Source: Bimastos eiseni (lineage: Eukaryota > Annelida > Clitellata > Crassiclitellata > Lumbricidae). Taken from it: a stretch of 64,000 bases of DNA. Where the stretch lies: assembly GCA_959347315.1 (NCBI GenBank), contig OY365807.1:32244204-32308203 (forward strand), in the 5' to 3' direction. Shown one piece after another: positions 59,301 through 64,000 of the stretch. The notes under the pieces were generated by a model, which was not told where the DNA came from, did no database searches, and was given only the letters and a program-made list of their open reading frames with translations. The first letter of the stretch is position 1. Each line of letters begins with the position of its first letter. The translations under genes were made by a program, and so were the position numbers.

Positions 59301-59872
59301 TAATATCGTCAGCAGCTACACTGTTGCAACAACCAATATCATCATCAATGTCACCTTCTCCAGCAATGCAAACACTATCATTGAATACAAATAGAAAGAG
59401 AAAATTGGTCTTAGCAGCTCTCCCTTACATTACAGATAAATAAAAACTACACGTAAGCAGTTATTGCTATTGACGTATTGATACTGTGCCTTATGAACCT
59501 TTCATATGTAGTACTAGGTACCACGTATCAACCTTTAAACAGCTGAGACTAAGATAACCTGACTCTAACAGTTCTGGAGCTGCTTTACCAGAAAATTTAT
59601 TTGGACAGCTATCTAAAACCAGGCCCTTACAAATTTCCTAAAGCTTCATTATCATGAAATGTATCCTTTTATTACAATGCCATTTATTCAACTAATAAGC
59701 ACAAACCTCTTGCAGTACTGTTCAGAAGAGACTCTAAGAAGTCCTGTGGAGTCATGTAAACACTACCATCGTATTCCACTGAAGCAAACATCAAGAAGCG
59801 TTTCTCTCGCTGAACCTGGATGGGGTCTTTTGTTGCAACATGTTCCTGTTCATCATCTTCATCAGCAGCATC
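44259..59872 (-). CDS. MICU3: MICU3-like mitochondrial calcium-uptake EF-hand protein (5' partial), 11 exons
   Basis: MICU proteins sit in the mitochondrial intermembrane space and gate the calcium uniporter MCU through two EF hands. Eleven exons give 387 residues and a stop with all phases matching. Landmarks on the visible protein: EKRFLMFASVEYDGSVYMTP (about 23), LISYTEYLFLLCILTKP (about 94), EF hand 1 with loop DVDGDQKVDKKE (about 121), DTTLTIHFFGQKG (about 197), FMNDLQIEVLQLEF (about 219), ARILLRYT (about 248), EF hand 2 with loop DRDGDGKLSQQE (about 342), and MKDRLHRG (about 357). Both loops keep Asp at 1, 3 and 5 and Glu at 12, so both should bind calcium. The insert between EF hand 1 and the HFFG block and the C-terminus favour MICU3 over MICU1 or MICU2. 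The mitochondrial targeting sequence was not found. Confidence 0.93.
44604..44761 (-). CDS. MICU3: MICU3-like exon: EF hand 2
   Basis: Acceptor ..gtttccttag, donor gtttgc. DFSRAVKACTGQMLNQHLIH, then FDRDGDGKLSQQEFL and MKDRLHRG. The EF loop DRDGDGKLSQQE is complete. The DRLHRG motif is the MICU2/MICU3 C-terminal signature. Confidence 0.97.
45332..45470. mobile_element. ~140-bp hAT-type MITE
   Basis: Ends cagaggcggc and gccgcctctg form the CAG..CTG inverted repeat usual for hAT elements, flanked by similar but imperfect 8-mers (actaccat, accaccaa). Lies in a MICU intron. Confidence 0.6.
45741..45965 (+). mobile_element. tRNA-derived SINE, copy 1
   Basis: A tRNA-like head has an A-box region (tggctgatcggttggagcg) and a B-box-like gagttcgaccc at 45805-45815. 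The body (ggacc..gagcaagtccttcgcgcac, cagtacaactgcaattgc, gtgtgtgcacttctgagc) is shared with 62803-63040. No intact tRNA fold, so it is not a tRNA gene. Confidence 0.75.
46511..46619 (-). CDS. MICU3: MICU3-like exon: DDFALALRIY block
   Basis: Acceptor ..gactccacag, donor gtcagt. GIHFKDFKDFCLFLNDLDDF and ALALRIYTYADLPISE match GITFDEFRSFFQFLNNLEDF and AIALNMYNFASRSIG. It leaves in phase 1. Confidence 0.96.
46860..47420 (+). repeat. Decayed LINE 3' fragments
   Basis: Broken frames resemble LINE tails: FSSVGQCL..NNVPLGLR near 46930-46990 and CAFHVAVPKQWNRLLMP near 47250-47305. A ggtgctatacaaatg end lies near 47080. Heavily mutated. Confidence 0.45.
47498..47675 (-). CDS. MICU3: MICU3-like exon: FMNDLQIEVLQLEF block
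   Basis: Acceptor ..cgcactag, donor gttgaa. FMNDLQIEVLQLEFNKYSRG and EDDFARILLRYTYL match FMDNLQTEVLEIEFLSYSNG and EEDFAHILLRYTNV. Confidence 0.97.
47870..48695. mobile_element. hAT-like element remnant (gtttcgttttagttt-type ends)
   Basis: Low-complexity ttttagttt.agtttcgttttcgttaacgaaaac ends are typical of a widespread hAT family and resemble the mirror-image sequence at 60890-61810. A 29-bp palindrome (48191-48219) lies near the middle. No transposase seen. Confidence 0.5.
48191..48219. repeat. 29-bp perfect palindrome
   Basis: 14-bp arms tggtagaccataat and attatggtctacca flank one T. Confidence 0.85.
48759..49412 (+). mobile_element. Short-TIR element family, copy C (longest)
   Basis: Begins ggggcataaccggaaatcgc and ends tactcgattatgtcc. 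Repeated ctcggacatt, gccgaatattgg and gattcggtactcggtgg blocks match copies A and B. It ends about 55 bp from a MICU exon. No coding capacity seen. Confidence 0.7.
49467..49564 (-). CDS. MICU3: MICU3-like exon: HFFG block
   Basis: Donor gtaatt. EGLQDTTLTIHFFGQKGND then FEDFNK matches TDTTLLVHFFGKKGKAELNFEDFYR. Two in-frame acceptors are possible: ..acatgtag (end 49564, used here) or ..gaaacag (end 49555, three codons shorter). It leaves in phase 2. Confidence 0.9.
49870..50300 (+). repeat. Decayed LINE 3' end
   Basis: Ends ttgccagaggttgaactggg then agcacctctgagcag, like the ttttcacactgagagcacctctgattac tail at 38395-38430. Confidence 0.35.
53326..53421 (-). CDS. MICU3: MICU3-like exon: variable insert
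   Basis: Strong acceptor (tctatgtcccttttcgccag) and donor gtatgt, 32 codons, phase 0/0. WLDLFQLTDYAAQRERVARK and PANIWKLLKDS resemble ELVSRSYWDTLRRNTS of MICU3. Its GC content is well above the flanking intron. Confidence 0.78.
54409..54459 (-). CDS. MICU3: MICU3-like 51-nt exon
   Basis: Acceptor ..atttctag, donor gtaagt, 17 codons, phase 0/0. LQQLMAGSTVRSLSEQE continues KEFLV exactly as LQEIFRKKNEKRE does in human MICU3. Short, but well supported by splice sites, phase and position. Confidence 0.8.
54686..56364. mobile_element. 1.7 kb element with ~140-165 bp terminal inverted repeats
   Basis: The left arm (54686-54850) reappears inverted at 56230-56364, sharing gattatagagatatcgg, ggcaagataattgg and gccgat.ttaaaaatt. 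Ends are tagagctgtaccgattaa and ttaatcagaacagttcta. No transposase was recognised, though one minus-strand stretch near 55490-55610 is open. It contains a second element. Confidence 0.75.
55017..55792. mobile_element. Nested inverted-repeat element
   Basis: gggttgccagatacaaggca..ggaggacac at the left mirrors gacatgtcctcattttgcctgatgtctggtaacc at the right, as in hAT-like MITEs. It is inserted inside 54686-56364. Confidence 0.5.
56433..56515 (-). CDS. MICU3: MICU3-like exon: EF hand 1
   Basis: Acceptor ..ttcttgtag, donor gttagt. KPTSGFQIAFNMFDVDGDQK then VDKKEFLV; the EF loop is DVDGDQKVDKKE. It leaves in phase 0. Confidence 0.96.
57306..57353 (-). CDS. MICU3: MICU3-like 48-nt exon, SYTEYLFLL block
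   Basis: Acceptor ..cattttag, donor gtgagt, phase 1/1. GLISYTEYLFLLCILT is almost identical to the family block; the split Lys codon is completed by the next exon. Confidence 0.95.
58919..59029 (-). CDS. MICU3: MICU3-like exon
   Basis: Acceptor ..gattttag, donor gtgagc, 111 nt, phase 1/1. RTSRRHLRENEVDSYLRNTP and SSHFFGNLFENG align with the MICU3 stretch KTWKSLSKQELNQMLAETP..SSKLFRNLKEKG. Confidence 0.88.
59707..59872 (-). CDS. MICU3: MICU3-like exon, first visible
   Basis: Acceptor ..attgtcaag, donor gtttgt. An acidic stretch (DAADEDDEQEH) is followed by EKRFLMFASVEYDGSVYMTP and QDFLESLL, equivalent to ERRFRLFSSVECEGQLFMTP in human MICU3. The acceptor is weak, so the left edge is less certain. 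It leaves in phase 1. Confidence 0.88.
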
Positions 59873-60889
59873 CTTGACAATATACAAAGCCAACAGATTT
59901 AGAGCCCAAAGCAGTCAGATATCATGACGTGACAACCCATGCCTATTCGGTATTTCACTCCTTTACGTCAGGTATTTTCAATTAAATTGCAACACTGCTG
60001 GAAATACAAAATGTATCTATAGCTCAACATTGCATTATCAACTCCAGAATGAATTTCACAACCAAGTGCAGCCAAACCCAAAATAACAGCAATCTAGCAC
60101 TGGGACAGCCTTCACTAGCAACAACATGTCTTTGTCCCATGAGACACTGGAATTCATAAGCCAGACATACTCCTGCTTACTGCTTAAGCAATCAGATCCA
60201 TAGGGACCTAACACACTGCAAACACAGGTGTCAAATCATGCCATCAGAGAACATTGCCCTAAATTTGATCATGATCATCAGTTTACATCCATCTCCTGTA
60301 GGACATTGCATATTCGGCTGATTAAGATTGGAAAAAGATCGTGCTGGCGATGACAACCACACATAGAGGAAGACTTGTATCTTGATTCGACAGATGGATG
60401 GACAGACGGATGAATCTACTACTTGGTTCAGTACATTCACCTGTTAACCATGCTGCAAAATAGATTGATGGGTGAGCAGATAATGATCTAATGAAAAAAT
60501 GCTCATTCTTTATCACTATACTTATCAACAATGTGGACACCCAATATTGAGGACACAGCTGCACATTAATAGAAGAATGATGGATGTAAATAAATAGGGT
60601 GACAATAACAGAAAATAATGAACCACAGTCGCACAAAAAACATGTTATTAGCATTATTTCCAAAACATGTTATTAGCATCAGTAAAATAAGAAATCTAGT
60701 GGTTTGTGTGATGTAAATAAGAATGTTAAAGAATGTTTTTTGCAAAATGAACCCCTAAGATATGTTGGAAATAAATCAGGAAATCTTTGCAATAGGCCTA
60801 TAGTCTTCAATTTGTGCATGTTCATTTATACAGATCTATATTTGTATGTTTATCTCAAATGCCAATTGACCTAAGCAGGAGTGTTAATT

Positions 60890-61812
60890 TCGAAACTAGA
60901 AACTAGAACTAGAACTAAATTGAATTGGTGATCGTTCACGAAAACGAGAACTAGAAAGAAATTAACAACTAGAACTAAATAAAAACGGAAAAGATTTTTG
61001 CAGAACTTAATAAAAACTAAAACGAAATTCAAATCATGAACGAAATCTATAGAAATTACAAGTATCAATTTCTTTCCTTCAGTGCTAATTCAAGTTAAAT
61101 CCAAAATGAAGCATGAGGATCTGGAGCATTAAAAAGTTCAAATTTCTGGCACCAAAGTTGAATGGACGAGACATATAACTATTCTATTCTATTTACGGAT
61201 TTATAAAGCGCCTCTCACAGTACAACCTATTCAGAGGCGCTCCCAGTGAGAAAAACCCCTAGAAAAAAGAAAAGTCTTAAGAGAACGAGCAGAAACAGTT
61301 GTGCTACTATCAGAGGTGACAAAGTATAGTGGAGACAATGCCTCTAGATTTTGGTCCGAATAAAGGATGATTTAGCCAGCATTATAGCTTTTCTAGTTGA
61401 AGATCTTCTCATAGCTCCTGCCGTCCAGGCTAATGTTGAAAGGATCTTTTCTCTATGTAGATGGATGTTATAATCTTTGGGAATGCGAGCTTTTCTTAGG
61501 CTAAATTTGAATGGGTTAGAAGAATACTTGATAAGCATCATTCCTAATAACTCATGGACAATGAATGACTTTGGTCTGATTTATTGTGGTTTTCTAAAAC
61601 AAGATCGAAAGATTAGACAATCGTGAACTAAAACCATAACTAAAATGATTGGACGAATAAAAACTAAACTAAGACGGAAATGATTTCACGAATAAAAACT
61701 AAACTAACACTAAAATGATTTTCAGAAATGGAATTACAACTAAACTGAAATGAATCACATCAAACTGAATAAAAACTAAAACAAAAATGATTTCTTAAAC
61801 GAAAATAACACT
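60890..61812 (+). pseudogene. hAT element remnant with transposase C-terminus
   Basis: Flanks are rich in aactaaaactaaaatgattt and cgaaaacgag motifs. At 61387-61560 the plus strand reads AFLVEDLLIAPAVQANVERI then FSLCRWML, stop, SLGMRAFLRLNLNGLE, the hAT dimerisation region, interrupted by a stop. A LINE tail is inserted at 61190-61325. Confidence 0.65.
61190..61325 (-). mobile_element. LINE 3'-end insertion
   Basis: Reverse complement matches 38345-38465 over gtttctgctcgt.ttcttaagacttttctttt, cact.ggagc.cctctga and the ggcgctttataaat end. Confidence 0.7.
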
Positions 61813-61983
61813 GCTAAGCAGTAGCCCTTATGCACAACGGCAAAATACAAAAAAATACTGCCTTTTGGGTTGTCAGTATTGAAATAACCATTCCCTACAT
61901 TGAATAAGATGTCCATCCCTTTCCAAAGGATGCATTGTAATACAATACCTTCAATAATTGGGGCACTCTGCTCAGTTACTTGT

Positions 61984-62503
61984 AGGGATGAAACAAAACT
62001 TGGTTCGGAACTTGGCTTGATCCAATTTTCTTGGTATTACTCGGACTCACAGAAGCAATGGTTCCAGTTACTAATTTGTTAATCTTTCTGATTTTCTGTT
62101 TTGAAAAGAAAAATTGAATTTTTTCATTTACAAAACGACAATTGATGTAACTAAAAGTACTAATGCAGTCATTCTTTATTTACAAAATGACAAACGACCG
62201 ACCAAACAAAAATACAAATACTGCTACTTTTAGTGCTTACAGTTACTATTTACTAGTGTTAACTAAGGCAAAACTAAACAATTCATTGAAGTTGAGCAAA
62301 CTGCCAATCTAACTATCAAGGGAATGAGACTTATTTTAACCCCTTAACGACCAGCTACATTTGTTTCCCCACACATTTTAGTACACGCTGATTGTTAAAG
62401 GGCTAATCATTCGAAACTCGGACTCGGCCTCAGACTCGCCAAAAAACAACTCATAAAACTCGGTACTCAGGCTCGGTAAGAAATTCACACTTGCTTCATT
62501 CCT
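61984..62503 (+). mobile_element. ~0.5 kb TIR element with internal snap-back, copy 2
   Basis: Ends agggatgaaac and gcttcattcct, homologous to 30609-31100 in the opposite orientation. Internal palindrome at 62337-62405 (taaccccttaacgaccagc, gctgattgttaaaggg). Confidence 0.7.
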
Positions 62504-62802
62504 AGTTACTTGAACTATAGAACATTTTCCATACTGTCGAACACCCAGCGGCTGCGGTCATCATGGGAGCCACTTACTGCTCATTTACGTACTAATTATT
62601 ATATATTCTTGAAATTTATTATTAAGAGACTTGTTAAACATGATGTGCTGCCTAAATGATGCTAAACATAATTCAGAAAGAAAATGTCAGCAGTTATGCC
62701 AAACAGTGCAAAAAACTAAGAGTCACTAGAGGTGGATCATGCACACCAACGGATTCCTATTCAAAGTTGATAAATAACATCATTGTCGGAGTCTTTGGCT
62801 CA

Positions 62803-63040
62803 AGTTATTATTATTATTGTTACCGAAATTTGATACCTTCTTTCTTCCAACATCTTTTGCTCAGAAGTGCACACACACGCCTCGACGGCGCAATTGCAGT
62901 TGTACTGCAGAGCAATGGTGCGCGAAGGACTTGCTCAAGGTTCCTACACAGTGACGCCCCGGACGAGGCTCAAACCCGCTCGCTCAGCGCACACTGAACA
63001 TTACGGACTGACCGCTCTAACCGATCGGCCACTGTGTCAC
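62803..63040 (-). mobile_element. tRNA-derived SINE, copy 2
   Basis: On the minus strand: cagtggccgatcggttagag, B-box-like ggtttgagcc, then the same body as 45741-45965 and an (ATA)n-type tail. Confidence 0.75.
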
Positions 63041-64000
63041 ACAGTGTGGACCAACCGATAACAATGCCACTGCTTAGCAGCTGTGCATCATATTTCTTGA
63101 AATACTAGCTGTTAACCCGTGAAGAACCACAGGTGGGATGTTACAGTTAGTATCGTTTTTAGACATATACGAAGAGCTTTGGGCCATAGCTTAGGCTGCA
63201 GAAGCTCGACGCAATAATAAAAAAATGCTAAAATACACATGGACGAAAGGGTGAATACTAAAATAGACCAAAACAAATATGATGCACATCTGGTCATCTA
63301 TCAAGCTGATAGGTGTGCCTGGATCAGGTATGGGTTATTGGCCACCACCCGTGACTAACAAAAGACAGATGTCAAACCTTCTCCAAAAAATGTAAATATC
63401 CAGCTGCATAATGCATAGCGTTTCATACACTCAGATCCACCCCACATCCGGCAGCCCATCCCTCAATCATGAAGGAATGTAGGCCAAGGCACCATATCTA
63501 TATATTTTGAGCATAAATAACCAACACAAGCATCAAATCATGCTTCTGAAAACCACCAACAATCAATACCCAGAGTCATTTCAGTAATTTGTAATGGGTC
63601 AATTGTGTGGTGAGCTTGTGAATAGATTTATTCAGTAGTCATCTTTGAATAGTTTATCTAGTGCTTGTCTATGTAATGTTAGACAATAGCTGACATTGCC
63701 AAGATACAATCTTTTATTATAAAGTTTGTTTCTCAAAATACACTAAGTAACACGGTTTGGTGCATTTTGTGTTGATTACTTACTTACTTACTGAGTGCAT
63801 TGCAATAAGGGATGTGGCTGGGACTTAGGAGAGTGCAATTTGGGGTGGCCATAGTGCTTACATATACGGGGCTATCAGTATGCGGCATGGTCGAAAATTC
63901 CATCTAAACCTAAAACTCAAATATTCAAGTCTAGCACCAGTAAGCTCAAAACACAGTAGAAACTACCTAGCATATTCTGCATTTAGACAAAACAATCTGC

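Larger units (their letters stand above)
59873..64000. other. MICU3-like upstream region (intron or 5' flank), repeats only
   Basis: No further MICU exon was recognised; the targeting-peptide exon is expected on the minus strand here or beyond the window. The stretch holds the hAT remnant, LINE tail, snap-back element and SINE listed separately. The rest is AT-rich with no coding signal. Confidence 0.6.

Overview
This is a stretch of an animal (metazoan) nuclear genome. Genes are split into many short, GC-richer exons by AT-rich introns of roughly 0.1-4 kb. Splice sites are mostly GT-AG and exon phases join cleanly. The background is full of short palindromic transposons, SINEs and decayed LINE and hAT copies. 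The genes are animal orthologues, but the Sin3 protein is quite divergent from the vertebrate form. I read it as an invertebrate and cannot name the phylum.

Three conserved genes can be rebuilt exon by exon. (1) 1955-21818, plus strand: SIN3, the scaffold of the Sin3/HDAC co-repressor. Twenty exons (about 1043 residues) run from the second half of PAH1 to the stop; the 5' exons lie left of the window. (2) 24104-40979, minus strand: a complete NUP54, the FG nucleoporin of the Nup62-Nup58-Nup54 channel complex. It has twelve exons, 1884 nt and 627 residues. (3) 44259-59872, minus strand: a MICU3-like mitochondrial calcium-uptake EF-hand protein. Eleven exons (about 387 residues) run to the stop; the N-terminal targeting exon(s) lie outside or were not found. 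SIN3 and NUP54 converge, with 2.3 kb between their stops. MICU and NUP54 are head to tail on the minus strand, 3.3 kb apart. The three proteins act in separate processes (transcriptional repression, nuclear transport, mitochondrial calcium), so nothing suggests joint function.

The introns and spacers carry most of the unusual material. A 60-63 bp tandem array has multiplied the 3' splice acceptor of one SIN3 exon, giving four usable in-frame acceptors. At least three introns appear to start with GC instead of GT. One ~500 bp transposon family has a built-in snap-back hairpin (two copies). Another short-TIR family has three copies. A 1.0 kb element is flanked by TTA. A 1.7 kb long-TIR element contains a second element. 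A tRNA-derived SINE has two good copies and one weak one. There are several perfect palindromes, and an unassigned ORF of about 154 codons sits in NUP54 intron 1. I found no CRISPR array, no operon, no rRNA and no convincing functional tRNA gene.
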